64,000 nucleotides of DNA from NCBI RefSeq assembly GCF_900103425.1, contig NZ_FMXA01000007.1, forward strand, positions 36,087 to 100,086, given 5' to 3'. How positions within the stretch are numbered: position 1 is the first letter of the stretch; every line of letters begins with the position of its first letter. The translations under genes and the position numbers were made by a program. The DNA comes from Dialister histaminiformans. Its GTDB lineage: Bacteria; Bacillota; Negativicutes; Veillonellales; Dialisteraceae. A model generated the notes under the pieces. It saw nothing but the letters and a program-made list of their open reading frames with translations. It was not told where the DNA came from and made no database searches. Positions 49,231-59,103 of the stretch are shown piece by piece.

Positions 49231-50376
49231 ATGAAAAAAGCGGTTTTAGCTGCAGGGATAGCATTGGTGCTCTCCTTCCCGTCCATGGCGGCGGAACCAT
49301 CCACATTGACCGATCGTGCAGATCGTCTGGATGAAGTGGTATATGGTTCTATTCAGAATGGTTCTTTCCTTGAACGTATAGATTCCCTGGACACGGAAAT
49401 TAACGGTTCCACAGATGAAAAGGCAGCCGAAGGACAGGGACTGGATACACGGATTGACAGATTGTACAACGAAGTGATCCGAAGTGATAATGACAGTCAG
49501 CCATCACTGGATACCCGCGTCAATACGTTGGAATATTATCTGACCGATAAGATTAAACAGGATCCGCTTTCCAGCCGTGTAGATACTCTGGATAGCACTG
49601 TTTTCGGCAAGGAACAGACTGGCGGACTGGCGTCCCGTGTCACCGCACTGGAAAAGGCTGTATATGGGGATAATCACTATGAACTGACCACAGTTACTCT
49701 TCCGGAAAATACAGTATTCAAAATTTCCCTGAACGATGAAGTCAGCAGCAAGACCAACCAGGTAGGAGATCCGGTACATTTCACCGTAGCGGAAGATGTC
49801 ACTGTGGACAATGTGCTGGTTCTTCCGCGTGGTGCACAGGGTTCTGGGGTTATTACCAAAGTAAACGGCCCAAAGTTCTTTGGTCGCAGCGGTTCCCTGG
49901 AAATTTCCTTTGATCAGGTAATTTCTATCGATGAAGATACTATTCCTACCGTACTTGGACCGGAAGCCAAGGAACAGATTAAGATGCAGGCAGCTGCTGT
50001 AGGCGCGTCCGCTATTGGCGCGCTGGCTCTGGGACCGATTGGTCTGGTTGGCGGTTTCTTTGTAAAGGGCAAGGATGTAGATATTCCGGCAGGGACTGAA
50101 TTGTATATTCAGACCAGCGAAGCGGTCACAACCAAGGGCATGGAAATGAAGCCGGGTGCTCCGGTGGAAATGAATGTTTCTTCGTCCGTGTCCAGAAGCG
50201 CTAATATAAGTGATACAGAGGTTTCCCGCACAGTAGATAAGGCAGCTGAAAAGGCAGCGGATAAGAAAGAAACTGTGAAGGAAACAGCAGAAAAGACCAG
50301 TCAGAAAGTAATGGAGGATACCACAAAGACGGATAATAAAGATAAAACGTCCGTGGTAATTGTAAGAAATGCATAA
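49231..50376 (+). CDS. Exported repeat protein of unknown function
   Basis: 381 residues with signal peptide (MKKAVLAAGIALVLSFPSMAA). Residues 25-145 hold about five imperfect repeats of a motif like RVxxLExxVYGxxQxG (for example RADRLDEVVYGSIQNG and RVTALEKAVYGDNH). Residues 150-300 form a beta-rich domain with a hydrophobic glycine-rich stretch (AAAVGASAIGALALGPIGLVGGFFV) and the C terminus is Lys/Thr/Glu-rich, probably disordered. The stop overlaps the next gene by 8 bases. Envelope function inferred from context only. Confidence 0.7.
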   Translation: MKKAVLAAGIALVLSFPSMAAEPSTLTDRADRLDEVVYGSIQNGSFLERIDSLDTEINGSTDEKAAEGQGLDTRIDRLYNEVIRSDNDSQPSLDTRVNTLEYYLTDKIKQDPLSSRVDTLDSTVFGKEQTGGLASRVTALEKAVYGDNHYELTTVTLPENTVFKISLNDEVSSKTNQVGDPVHFTVAEDVTVDNVLVLPRGAQGSGVITKVNGPKFFGRSGSLEISFDQVISIDEDTIPTVLGPEAKEQIKMQAAAVGASAIGALALGPIGLVGGFFVKGKDVDIPAGTELYIQTSEAVTTKGMEMKPGAPVEMNVSSSVSRSANISDTEVSRTVDKAAEKAADKKETVKETAEKTSQKVMEDTTKTDNKDKTSVVIVRNA

Positions 50377-52015
50377 ATTTGTTCAGGCAGCTCTGCTGAC
50401 AGCGTCCGTTTGTACGGGAGTACTTTCGGTATCTGCAGCAGAAGCCTCAGATTCGATAGGGTTTACTCCACAGGTAACCAGCCTTACCGGAGAAAAGAAA
50501 GCGAAACCGTCGAAGAACTACCTTTTTCCGGAAGCAACTGATTTAAAGGACAATAACCCGTTTATTAATCCGGAAGAAAAGTCATGGGAAAATTATTATG
50601 TTCCCTATAACGATGGCGCTCTGGTATATTCCCCGGTGGAATATTCTGCAAGCCTTAAGGAACAGAATTCCGGGGCCAGCAGTATTTCCGCGGAAAATCC
50701 ACTGTTCATTACAGCGGACAGAATGCAGTATGCTAATACGACAGGAGAGGTGTCTGCCTTTGGTGACGTGGATATCCGTCAGCAGAAAGACAGATACCAG
50801 ACTGCCTATGCATACGGGAATACTCAGACACAGAAATACATGATTCCAGGGGAAGTCCTGTATACAACACCAATGGACTATATGAAGGCTGACAGCGCAT
50901 CCTACGACGGAAATGCGGCTATAGGCCGGTTTAATAAGCTCAGAGGCTGGGATCAGGGTGTTTATTACTTTGCCGGCGAATCGGGAGTTTATAACCGTGC
51001 AGAAAATAAGATAGTGGTTCAAAAAGGTTTCCTGACCACCAAACACGCTATAGCTAAAGTGCCTGACTATAGAATTGAAGCGGATTCCATTGATATTTAT
51101 CCGGGAGATCACTATACGGCACATGATGTCAGCCTGTTCATTAAGAACACAAGACTTCTTACCATGTCCAGCTATACCGGCTCACTGATTCCTGATGATT
51201 CGAACGTAAATATGTGGACACTTATTCCGCGTCCGACATATGACAGCGATAATGGGATTGGCTTAAAAAACAGTATCACTATTCCGATGGGAGGACTGTC
51301 ATCCGGTGTATCCTTCTATTCACAGATGGCTTATTACACTAAGGTTGGGTTTAAGCCGGATATCGGATTTAAATGGAATACGCGGCCAGGAACATTCCGT
51401 TTGCATTATGCAAAGGAAGAAAGTAGTCTTAATGATGATCATGTATGGGTAGAAAAGAAACCATCCCTGTCTTTTGATTCTAATCACTTCTATATTCCGG
51501 GAACTGAATTCTTTGTTGGGTTTACCGGGGAAGTGGGCCGTTGGGAAGAAGGCGATGTAAAGGGAACCCATAAGGACTGGGATGCCTACATTTCTCATAA
51601 TCCGATTCCCATGGGACCGCATATGGCCTTTAGCTGGCGTGCCGGATATCGCAAGGATTACTATGACTATAATGACACAATTCGGAATAATGCCTATTAT
51701 TCCATGGGAATCAATGGCGGATATGGTCCGGTTGCAGCCTGGATTAATTACACCAATAATAATCTGAATGGACAGACACCATACAGCTTTGATACCTACG
51801 ACATTCAGAGACCGCTGTCTTTTGGTGTCAAGGTACAACTGACTCCGCTGGACGCGGTCAGTGTAGGTTATACCTATGGCACATCCAACCATAAACTGGA
51901 ACATCTCGATTATACTTATTATCGTGACATGCATTCTTTCTATGGGTGGATTGAATACCGTGAAAAGGATAGAGAAACAAAGATTTATATTCAACCCAAA
52001 GATTTCAGATTTTAA
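50369..52015 (+). CDS. OstA/LptD-like outer membrane protein
   Basis: 548 residues, start inside the previous gene. Signal peptide MHKFVQAALLTASVCTGVLSVSAA. Residues 100-250 form an OstA-like beta-jellyroll (ENPLFITADRMQYANTTGEVSAFGDVDIRQQ), and the rest a beta barrel rich in aromatic and Gly residues, ending with Phe (KDFRF). This is the plan of LptD, which inserts LPS into the outer leaflet. It is shorter than E. coli LptD and lacks clear paired cysteines, so it could be LptD proper of a Negativicute or a paralogue. Confidence 0.75.
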   Translation: MHKFVQAALLTASVCTGVLSVSAAEASDSIGFTPQVTSLTGEKKAKPSKNYLFPEATDLKDNNPFINPEEKSWENYYVPYNDGALVYSPVEYSASLKEQNSGASSISAENPLFITADRMQYANTTGEVSAFGDVDIRQQKDRYQTAYAYGNTQTQKYMIPGEVLYTTPMDYMKADSASYDGNAAIGRFNKLRGWDQGVYYFAGESGVYNRAENKIVVQKGFLTTKHAIAKVPDYRIEADSIDIYPGDHYTAHDVSLFIKNTRLLTMSSYTGSLIPDDSNVNMWTLIPRPTYDSDNGIGLKNSITIPMGGLSSGVSFYSQMAYYTKVGFKPDIGFKWNTRPGTFRLHYAKEESSLNDDHVWVEKKPSLSFDSNHFYIPGTEFFVGFTGEVGRWEEGDVKGTHKDWDAYISHNPIPMGPHMAFSWRAGYRKDYYDYNDTIRNNAYYSMGINGGYGPVAAWINYTNNNLNGQTPYSFDTYDIQRPLSFGVKVQLTPLDAVSVGYTYGTSNHKLEHLDYTYYRDMHSFYGWIEYREKDRETKIYIQPKDFRF

Positions 52016-52058
52016 CCGAATGACCAGGGGATTGCATACAAGGGAGATTTTTTAGTTT

Positions 52059-53450
52059 ATGAATTGGAGGATTTCAGATTTACTGTCAGCAGACTGTGGC
52101 TATATGTATGGGGAGAACTGGAATTTGCAGGATCAGGATATACAGAAAGCCATGCCGTCAATAAGACAGGCAGTAAATGACGTTGAAACCATCCGCAGAG
52201 ACGGAAAAGGACCGACCGGAGAGCTGGTCCTTTTTCCGCATTTACCGTATATTCTGTCGGAAGATCTGCTTATGGATGAAAAGGAACGGCAGCAGCTGGC
52301 AAAACTTGAAGCATCTGCTACATCGATTGATGTGGTAGTATCTATCGGTATTGGCGGCTCATATCTGGGGAACAAGGCGCTGTTTGATGCATTCTGCGGA
52401 CCGTACTGGAACATGGGGCTGGCCAGCGAGAGGCAGTTACCCCAGGTATTCTTTGCCGGGCAGAATGCAGATCCGGAAAGTCTTTCCGCACTTACTCGTT
52501 ACCTGGAGGTAAAGGCGAAGACAACGGAAAAGCAACTGAATATTGTGTTGCTGGTTATTTCAAAATCCGGTTCTACTATTGAACCAATGAGTGCTTTTTA
52601 TGCGTTGTATCCCAGATTGTCTGCCATATGCCATGTTGAAGTTATTACAATTACTGATAAACAGCATGGACTTTTGCTCAGTCAGTCGCAGGAAAAACAC
52701 TGGATGCACTTTTCGGTTCCTGAAGGGATTGGCGGACGTTTCAGTGTACTGTCCCAGGTGGGAATTGTGTTCTGTGCCCTTTGCGGGATTGATTATCGGG
52801 AAATGATTCAAGGCGCAAAAGAATGTGACCAGGCCTGTCAGGGGAAGGATTGGAAAGAAAATCCTGCTCTGGCTCTGGCCCTTTTCCGCTATCTGGCCAC
52901 CGTTTCGCGCGGCGTGACAGCGGAAGTGGTTATGCCCTATGGGGACCGGCTGAACAGCTTTGGCCGCTGGTATGCTCAGCTGATGGCAGAATCTCTGGGA
53001 AAGGCAAAGAACCGCCAGGGGAAAACGATTCACTACGGCCGCACGCTGGTGCCTTCTTTGGGAACTACGGATATGCATTCCATGACTCAGGAACATCAGG
53101 AAGGCCCAAACAATAAACTGATTCAGTTTATTACCGTGCAGAACATGGATACATCCATGCCGGTACACTGCCAGGAAGGAAATGTAACCGGTACAGTGGA
53201 TATCGGAAGGATAATGAAAACAGCGCAGCGTGCAAATGCAGAAGCACTGGCTTCGGAACAGCGGATGAGCTGTCACATCGCATTACCTGCAGTTACTCCC
53301 CGGACGATGGGGGGCCTGTTTTATTTCTTCATGCTCACTGTAGCTTATGAAGGAGGACTGGCAGGGATTAATGCGTTTGATCAGCCAGGGGTTGAAACTT
53401 ATAAAAAAATAATGCATTCGTATTTGAAGGGGTACATGAGCGGTAAATAG
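52059..53450 (+). CDS. pgi: Glucose-6-phosphate isomerase
   Basis: 463 residues. Contains SIGIGGSYLGNKALFDAF and VISKSGSTIEPMSAFYALYP (sugar-phosphate binding), RFSVLSQVG, and the C-terminal GTTDMHSMTQEHQEGPNNKLIQF with the catalytic Glu/His. Interconverts glucose- and fructose-6-phosphate in the cytosol. RBS AGGGAG is 12 bases before the ATG, a little far. Confidence 0.93.
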   Translation: MNWRISDLLSADCGYMYGENWNLQDQDIQKAMPSIRQAVNDVETIRRDGKGPTGELVLFPHLPYILSEDLLMDEKERQQLAKLEASATSIDVVVSIGIGGSYLGNKALFDAFCGPYWNMGLASERQLPQVFFAGQNADPESLSALTRYLEVKAKTTEKQLNIVLLVISKSGSTIEPMSAFYALYPRLSAICHVEVITITDKQHGLLLSQSQEKHWMHFSVPEGIGGRFSVLSQVGIVFCALCGIDYREMIQGAKECDQACQGKDWKENPALALALFRYLATVSRGVTAEVVMPYGDRLNSFGRWYAQLMAESLGKAKNRQGKTIHYGRTLVPSLGTTDMHSMTQEHQEGPNNKLIQFITVQNMDTSMPVHCQEGNVTGTVDIGRIMKTAQRANAEALASEQRMSCHIALPAVTPRTMGGLFYFFMLTVAYEGGLAGINAFDQPGVETYKKIMHSYLKGYMSGK

Positions 53451-53453
53451 TTC

Positions 53454-54005
53454 ATGCAGATACAAAGGAAATGGATAGCAGTGGGAATTGGGGTTTTGCT
53501 GCTTGTGCTCGGGGGAATTTCTGTGCTCTCCCTGTCCGAACAGGAAGAAGTGGAGACCATGGCAGCATCTGATTTCCGGGAAGAGAATGAATATACAGAT
53601 ACCGAAAAGGATAGTAACGGGCAAAGAAGGGCTGTGCGTGTATATGATACAGCTCTCTATTTGCGTGCCAGACCGCCGACAGACCCGTTTCATGCCAGTG
53701 AGGTATTGCCTGGGGAAACAACTATGGAAAATGTGGGGCCAGAAGAAACACCTGCCGGCGGGAATGCGGGGGCGGCCGAAGTACAGGCGGAACCTGTACA
53801 TACGACAGAGGAAGAAATTCCCAGGCTGGCCGGTGTGTTATCCATGGGAGAGGATAAGCGGGCCATACTGACTTATAAGGGGACAACCAGAACATTGAAA
53901 AAAGGGGATAAATGGGGAAAATGGCAGGTTACAGACATAATGGGGAATTCCGTATCAATGAGCACAGCAGCCGAAAGGCGGCAGTTGTCATTGCAGGCTT
54001 ACTGA
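53454..54005 (+). CDS. PilP/GspC-like inner-membrane protein
   Basis: 183 residues. An N-terminal membrane anchor (WIAVGIGVLLLVLGGISVLSL), a long acidic linker, then a small C-terminal domain (LAGVLSMGEDKRAILTYKGTTRTLKKGDKWGKWQVTDIMGNSVSM) with the HR/PilP-type beta sandwich pattern. These proteins link the inner membrane pilus machinery to the secretin. The last 94 bases overlap the secretin gene. Family call is moderate. Confidence 0.65.
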   Translation: MQIQRKWIAVGIGVLLLVLGGISVLSLSEQEEVETMAASDFREENEYTDTEKDSNGQRRAVRVYDTALYLRARPPTDPFHASEVLPGETTMENVGPEETPAGGNAGAAEVQAEPVHTTEEEIPRLAGVLSMGEDKRAILTYKGTTRTLKKGDKWGKWQVTDIMGNSVSMSTAAERRQLSLQAY

Positions 54006-55207
54006 CAGGGCTCTGGCTGAGCTTTGCCCTGGGAGGACCCTCTGCTGCGGCAGAGGAGGGCAGGAATGCGGATGGCAGAATCAGCCTTCATGTCAGCCAG
54101 GCACCGGCTGGAGGGGTACTGCAGGCACTGGCGTCTATGACAGGAAAAAATATTGTTCTGTCAGGACAAATTTCACAGACCATAACGGCAGACCTGGAGA
54201 ATGTCACCCCTATGGAAGCCATCCGGCATGTGGCGGACACCGGTGGTCTGCAGATAAGGGATGCCGGGGACACTCTGTTTGTAGCCGGTGATGGCGGCGA
54301 AAAGTCGGCCGGTTCCGTACGATGCTTCTACCTGTCCTATGCGGACGCAGAAGAAGTGGCGGAGAACCTTAAGACGGTATTAAAAACAGGAAGTGCTTCA
54401 GCCAACGCAGGAGCCAATCTGGTAGTTGTCCGGGCGTCTCCGGGAGAGCTTATGGGAGCAGAGATGCTTATATCCGCACTGGATAAGCCGGAACGGCAGG
54501 CTAAGGTAGAAGCCCAGGTACTGGCAGTCAATAAATCCCATACTAAGGAACTGGGCATTGACTGGGACTTCAAGAGCCTTACCGGCAGCGCTCCCTATGA
54601 AGAAGGGGAAGGCAAACATTCCGGCAGGCGATATGTGAAGATGCCGGAAGGATATGCGGGGATTTCCTACGGAAAGTCAGTAGCAGGGGCTCCTTACACG
54701 TTTTTCTTTCAGGCACGGCTGAACGCTCTCGTATCCAAAGGCCAGGCGGAAGTCCTTGCGCGGCCTAATGTCGTGACATTGAACGGAAGAAAGGCTAAAA
54801 TATTAATCGGCAGCGAGATTCCGGTCCTTGTCGATCATATTGAGAACGGGGTAACGACTACAACTATTGAGTACAAAGAGGCAGGCATCAGTCTGTCATA
54901 TACTCCGGTAATCAGTGAACATGATGAAATTACGGCAAGGATTGAGGCGGAGGTTTCCACACCTTATCTGGAACCGGAAATGAAAGCCTACCGGATTGTG
55001 ACGAGAAAAGCGCAGACCATGGTGAGAATCAAATCGGGAGATATTATTACCATCGGGGGACTTATTGATCATGAAAAGAATGAATCCGTAAGAAGAATTC
55101 CTGTTCTGGGCGATATCCCGATTCTGGGAAGATTATTTCAAAGCCATAATAAAAACAGGGCAGATTCAGAAATTGTTATTGCGATTAAAGCGGACATATT
55201 AGAATAA
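53912..55207 (+). CDS. Secretin (PilQ/GspD-type outer-membrane channel)
   Basis: 431 residues from ATG 53912 (ATG 53921 possible). Signal peptide around AAVVIAGLLTGLWLSFALGGPSAAA. STN/N0 domain: GVLQALASMTGKNIVLSGQISQTITADLENVTPMEAIRHV. Secretin core: VEAQVLAVNKSHTKELGIDWDF, GQAEVLARPNVVTLNGRKAKILIGSEIPVL and VRRIPVLGDIPILGRLFQ. It forms the outer-membrane pore for type IV pili or DNA uptake. Lacking further pilus genes nearby, it may serve competence with comEA/comEC. Confidence 0.88.
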   Translation: MGKMAGYRHNGEFRINEHSSRKAAVVIAGLLTGLWLSFALGGPSAAAEEGRNADGRISLHVSQAPAGGVLQALASMTGKNIVLSGQISQTITADLENVTPMEAIRHVADTGGLQIRDAGDTLFVAGDGGEKSAGSVRCFYLSYADAEEVAENLKTVLKTGSASANAGANLVVVRASPGELMGAEMLISALDKPERQAKVEAQVLAVNKSHTKELGIDWDFKSLTGSAPYEEGEGKHSGRRYVKMPEGYAGISYGKSVAGAPYTFFFQARLNALVSKGQAEVLARPNVVTLNGRKAKILIGSEIPVLVDHIENGVTTTTIEYKEAGISLSYTPVISEHDEITARIEAEVSTPYLEPEMKAYRIVTRKAQTMVRIKSGDIITIGGLIDHEKNESVRRIPVLGDIPILGRLFQSHNKNRADSEIVIAIKADILE

Positions 55208-55225
55208 GGAACACAGGAACTGATA

Positions 55226-57139
55226 ATGGCAGTATTAAAAATCAATGGATTATCCAAATCCTTCGGAATAAAAACTGTATTTGAAAATGTATCATTCGAA
55301 GTGAGAAGCGGAGAACGCATAGGCTTGGTTGGGGCCAACGGAGCCGGTAAGACCACACTTCTTCGCTGTCTTATGGGGCAGGAGGATTATGATAAGGGCT
55401 CTGTTTCCACCAGCCCTGGAGCCGTTATCGGTTACCTCCGACAGGACTTCAATTATGAGAGCCAGACACTTCGTGAAGAAATGGAACTGGCATGGAAAGA
55501 CGTGCTTTACTACAAGGATAAACTGGCAGAACTGGCACGGAAGCTGGAAACCAGTCACGATGAGGAACTGGTGGCAGCGTATGGAAGGACCGAAGAACGG
55601 TTTGAATATCTGGGGGGCTATGATTATGAAGCCACGACGAGAAAGATACTGACCGGACTTGGCTTTTCTGACGCGGACTGGGACAGAGATATTCATGGAT
55701 TCTCCGGAGGACAGAAAGTGAGAATCAATCTGGCGGCTGCATTTGTTCGTCATCCGGATTTTCTGTTTCTGGATGAACCAACCAATCACCTGGATATGGG
55801 GATGCTGGAATGGTTGGAAGAATATCTGAGATCTTATCGTGGCGGCATTCTTATGGTGTCCCATGACCGGTATTTTCTGGATGCTACTACAACAGGGATT
55901 ATTGATCTGGAAAATCATCAGATTCATACCTATCGTGGCAACTACACGCAGTTCACAAAGGTTAAGGCCCTTAATGAAGAAGCTCAGGAACGGGCGTATG
56001 AAAAGCAGCAGGAACATATCCGGGAAACGGAAGAATATATTCGAAAATATAAGGCGGGAATTAAGGCGAAACAGGCCAGAGGCAGACAATCTCAACTTGA
56101 CCGTCTGGAACGGATCGAAAAACCGATACACCGGCAGTCTCTGCATTTCCAGTTTGAAAAGCCGGCTGAATGTGCAGAAAAAGTGCTTGATGTTATGCAC
56201 GTTACCTCGTCCTATGGTGATCATGTCATCTTTAAGGACCTGACAATGCACATAAAGAAGGGCGAATCAGTAGGTCTGATTGGACCTAACGGCGCCGGTA
56301 AGTCCACACTGCTCAAGCTCATCGTGGGCGATAAGCGGGCAGACGGCGGATTTATTCAGATTGGAAACCGGGTAAAACCAGGATATTATTCCCAGGAACT
56401 TGACCGGCTGAACAGCGAGTACACCGTACTGGAACAGATTGAAAATGATTTCGATATGGGGGAAAGAGAAGCACGTAACCTGCTGGGCATGTTCCTCTTC
56501 CGGGGAGATGATGTATTTAAACCGGTATCCCTCCTCTCCGGGGGAGAAAGGGCCCGGTTGACACTGCTCATGCTTTTCCTGGAGAAGCCGAATTTCCTGA
56601 TACTGGATGAACCGACAAACCATCTGGATATTCCTACAAGGGAAATCATGGAACAGGCCCTGGCTGCTTTTGGAGGCACATCGCTTATCGTTTCTCATGA
56701 CCGTTACTTCCTTGACCGGGTGACCACCCGGATTCTGGAGATGGAAAACGGTAAGCTGACTGAATATCTGGGGAATTACTCCTACTATCGGGAAAAGAAG
56801 AAAAATCTGGAAGAATATGAGCGGGATCGTATGGAAGCGGAATCAGCGTCCTCTTCCGGTAAATCGTTGCCGGAAAAGGAACCGGCGAAAGAGAAAAAAT
56901 CCGAAAGAAAAGCTGAGTCCAAAGCGGCTCCTGCGCCCAGAAAACCAGTGGATTCCCGAAAGATGGATAACATTGAGATGGAGATTCAGCGTCAGGAAGC
57001 CATGCTGAAAATGCTGACGGTGGAAATGAACCAGACACCGGAAAATTATGAATCCATTATGGCGGAATATAACCAGGCAAAACAGAAACTGGAAAAACTG
57101 TACAACAAATGGGAAGAAATGGCGGAAATGGCAGAATAA
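55226..57139 (+). CDS. ABC-F family ATPase
   Basis: 637 residues with two ABC domains and no membrane segments. Domain 1: GANGAGKTTLLR, LSGGQ-type GFSGGQKVRINLAAAF and LFLDEPTNHLDMG. Linker coiled coil at about 245-310. Domain 2: GPNGAGKSTLLKL, LLSGGERARL and LDEPTNHLDIPT. The C-terminal basic/coiled-coil tail (residues 535-637) resembles Uup/YdiF. ABC-F proteins act on ribosomes. Which subfamily, and whether it gives antibiotic resistance, cannot be told. Confidence 0.92.
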   Translation: MAVLKINGLSKSFGIKTVFENVSFEVRSGERIGLVGANGAGKTTLLRCLMGQEDYDKGSVSTSPGAVIGYLRQDFNYESQTLREEMELAWKDVLYYKDKLAELARKLETSHDEELVAAYGRTEERFEYLGGYDYEATTRKILTGLGFSDADWDRDIHGFSGGQKVRINLAAAFVRHPDFLFLDEPTNHLDMGMLEWLEEYLRSYRGGILMVSHDRYFLDATTTGIIDLENHQIHTYRGNYTQFTKVKALNEEAQERAYEKQQEHIRETEEYIRKYKAGIKAKQARGRQSQLDRLERIEKPIHRQSLHFQFEKPAECAEKVLDVMHVTSSYGDHVIFKDLTMHIKKGESVGLIGPNGAGKSTLLKLIVGDKRADGGFIQIGNRVKPGYYSQELDRLNSEYTVLEQIENDFDMGEREARNLLGMFLFRGDDVFKPVSLLSGGERARLTLLMLFLEKPNFLILDEPTNHLDIPTREIMEQALAAFGGTSLIVSHDRYFLDRVTTRILEMENGKLTEYLGNYSYYREKKKNLEEYERDRMEAESASSSGKSLPEKEPAKEKKSERKAESKAAPAPRKPVDSRKMDNIEMEIQRQEAMLKMLTVEMNQTPENYESIMAEYNQAKQKLEKLYNKWEEMAEMAE

Positions 57140-57483
57140 AGGAGCCGCCTGACGTCTGACAGATCAGACTAACAGATGTCAGAAAAACGGATGAACTAAC
57201 GCTCCTGATATAAGAATGATGTTTTCGATTTCTGCAGATTAAACCCCGGAAAGAATCTTAGAAGATCAGATTCTTTCCGGGGTTTGTGTTTTATCAGGAT
57301 AAAAAGAATACGAATGAACGTATACAGGAAGGCACGTTATCCTGATGTTTTATACAAAGAAGCAATACGCAGTATCCGCCCCTTGCAGAAATTTTCAATT
57401 TCTGCATAGTCTGATATTTGAGGGTAAGGCCCTGACCGGAGGCTTACAGCTTATGAGCGCCAGCTCATCTATTTACCTGGTTT
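57140..57483 (+). other. Intergenic region with terminator and repeat pieces
   Basis: Includes ACGCTCCTGATATAAGAA (57199-57216), a copy of the word at 48413; the strong terminator at 57241; and hairpins TTGCAGAAATT...AATTTCTGCA (57384-57404) and TATGAGCGCCAGCTCAT (57452-57469). No gene. Confidence 0.5.
57241..57285 (+). terminator. Terminator after the ABC-F gene
   Basis: Eighteen-base-pair stem AAACCCCGGAAAGAATCT and its complement, 9-base loop, TTTGTGTTTT tail. Confidence 0.8.
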
Positions 57484-58104
57484 TTATCGTATCACCGCTT
57501 CAAAATCTGGATCGCCATGCAGCCAGAAAAAGTGATCCTGCGTGGCAGCGGTCTGTTTAACCTCCTGCCCTCCCAGGGATACTGCCTTTTTCAGGTAATT
57601 GAGAGCTTCATCCTTATTTCTCAGTTCAGAGTAATTAGTGGCAATTCCATAGTAAGACCAGGTATTCCTGGCGTCAGCGGAAAGGACCTTCTGAAAGGAC
57701 TGAGTGGATTCCGTATACTTCTTCTGCAGTTTCAGCGCAATAGCCAGATTATAATATGCGGGAATATACTGCGGGTTCATAGTCAGGGATTTTCGAATCA
57801 TCTGCTCACCGGATTTCGGATGGCCATGCATGGCAGTGGCCACACCCTTTAACGCCATGGCTATATAGTTGTTTTTATCTGCTTTGAGGGCTTTATCGGC
57901 CAGCTCAATGGCTTTCACATTATTTCCATTCCCATAAGCTTCAGAGGCCTTATCTGCCCATTTCACGGAGGCGTCAGAAATGGCTGGTGCCGTTGGCTGC
58001 ACAACCGGGGCAGGGGAGGAAGATGAGACCGGGGTATCAGAAAACGAACAGCCGGCCATGAGGGCCGATACCATCAGTAACGGCCAGAGTACGGATTTTT
58101 TCAT
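57484..58104 (-). CDS. TPR-repeat lipoprotein
   Basis: 206 residues from ATG 58104; a longer frame upstream has no RBS. Lipoprotein signal MKKSVLWPLLMVSALMAGC with lipobox LMAGC. After a Ser/Pro/Thr-rich linker come TPR units (DASVKWADKASEAYGNGNNVKAIELADKALKADKNN; IPAYYNLAIALKLQKKYTES; WSYYGIATNYSELRNKDEALNYLKKAV). It probably acts as a scaffold at the periplasmic face of a membrane. Divergent from the SDR gene, with about 100 bases between. Confidence 0.82.
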   Translation of the reverse strand: MKKSVLWPLLMVSALMAGCSFSDTPVSSSSPAPVVQPTAPAISDASVKWADKASEAYGNGNNVKAIELADKALKADKNNYIAMALKGVATAMHGHPKSGEQMIRKSLTMNPQYIPAYYNLAIALKLQKKYTESTQSFQKVLSADARNTWSYYGIATNYSELRNKDEALNYLKKAVSLGGQEVKQTAATQDHFFWLHGDPDFEAVIR

Positions 58105-58205
58105 AAAGGAACCTTCTTTCCAGTAAATATTTCCTTTATAGTACCACGTTGGCATAAAATAGGGTACAATGAAGGCAACATGAATAAATTTTGAGGAGGG
58201 ATACC

Positions 58206-58982
58206 ATGAGTCAATCAGCATTTATTACCGGAGCCACCAGTGGCATTGGGTATGCTACAGCCAAAGTACTGGCGTCCCGGGGATACCGCCTGGGCATTGC
58301 AGCAAGAAACAGCGAAAAACTGGAAGCAGTGAAGCAGGAACTGGAAATGAAGTTCAACAGTGAAGTGTATACCTATGTTTTGGATGTGCGTGATGCCGAA
58401 GCCATTAAACAGGTGGCGGCGCAGGCTGTACAGGATATGGGAGTTCCTGATGTACTGGTTAATAACGCCGGTCTTGCCAGAGGACTGGAATCTTATGAGG
58501 AAACTGATGAAGCAGATATTATTCAGATGGTGGATACCAACATCAAAGGACTGTTCCTGGTGACTCACGCGTTCCTTCCGGGCATGGTAAAACGTAATAC
58601 CGGCCATATTATCAATCTGGGCTCGACTGCCGGATTGTACGCCTATAAAGGGGCTGCCGTTTACTGCGCCACCAAAGCGGCCGTAAAGACATTTAGCGAT
58701 GGAATCCGTATCGATACCATTGATACGGATATCAAGGTGACTACCATTCAGCCGGGGATTGTACACACCCCATTCAGTGAAGTGCGTTTTCATGGCGACA
58801 AGAAGCGGGCGGACGCAGTATATGAAGGGGTGGATACATTGCATCCGGAAGACATCGCCGATGTCATTGCCTTTGTACTGGACCGGCCTCTGCGTGTGCA
58901 GATTTCCGATATTGTCATTATGGCTGACCAGCAGGCCACAGGGTTCATGGTATCCAAGACACCAAGAGTACCTCATAAATAA
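58206..58982 (+). CDS. Short-chain dehydrogenase/reductase, YdfG-like
   Basis: 258 residues from ATG 58206, RBS GAGGAGGG. Cofactor motif FITGATSGIGYATAKVLASRG (TGxxxGIG), NNAGLARG, catalytic Ser in INLGSTAGLYAYKGAAVYCATKAAVK with the YxxxK motif. The pattern AARNSEKLE fits an NADP-linked enzyme and the sequence resembles YdfG-type 3-hydroxy acid/serine dehydrogenases. The true substrate is uncertain. Confidence 0.9.
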   Translation: MSQSAFITGATSGIGYATAKVLASRGYRLGIAARNSEKLEAVKQELEMKFNSEVYTYVLDVRDAEAIKQVAAQAVQDMGVPDVLVNNAGLARGLESYEETDEADIIQMVDTNIKGLFLVTHAFLPGMVKRNTGHIINLGSTAGLYAYKGAAVYCATKAAVKTFSDGIRIDTIDTDIKVTTIQPGIVHTPFSEVRFHGDKKRADAVYEGVDTLHPEDIADVIAFVLDRPLRVQISDIVIMADQQATGFMVSKTPRVPHK

Positions 58983-59061
58983 TTTCCCGGCGTTACTGCC
59001 GATGCAGGAAACTGTGAATTGACGGCCGTGACATGGCACATTGGGGATATCACGCTTAATA

Positions 59062-59090
59062 TTGACAAATAGTCGGTGATTCAGTAAAAT
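59062..59090 (+). promoter_or_regulatory. Promoter of tRNA-Thr
   Basis: TTGACA (59062-59067), 17-base spacer, TAAAAT (59085-59090), 14 bases before the tRNA. Confidence 0.75.
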
Positions 59091-59103
59091 ATCATTTGTC
59101 AGT

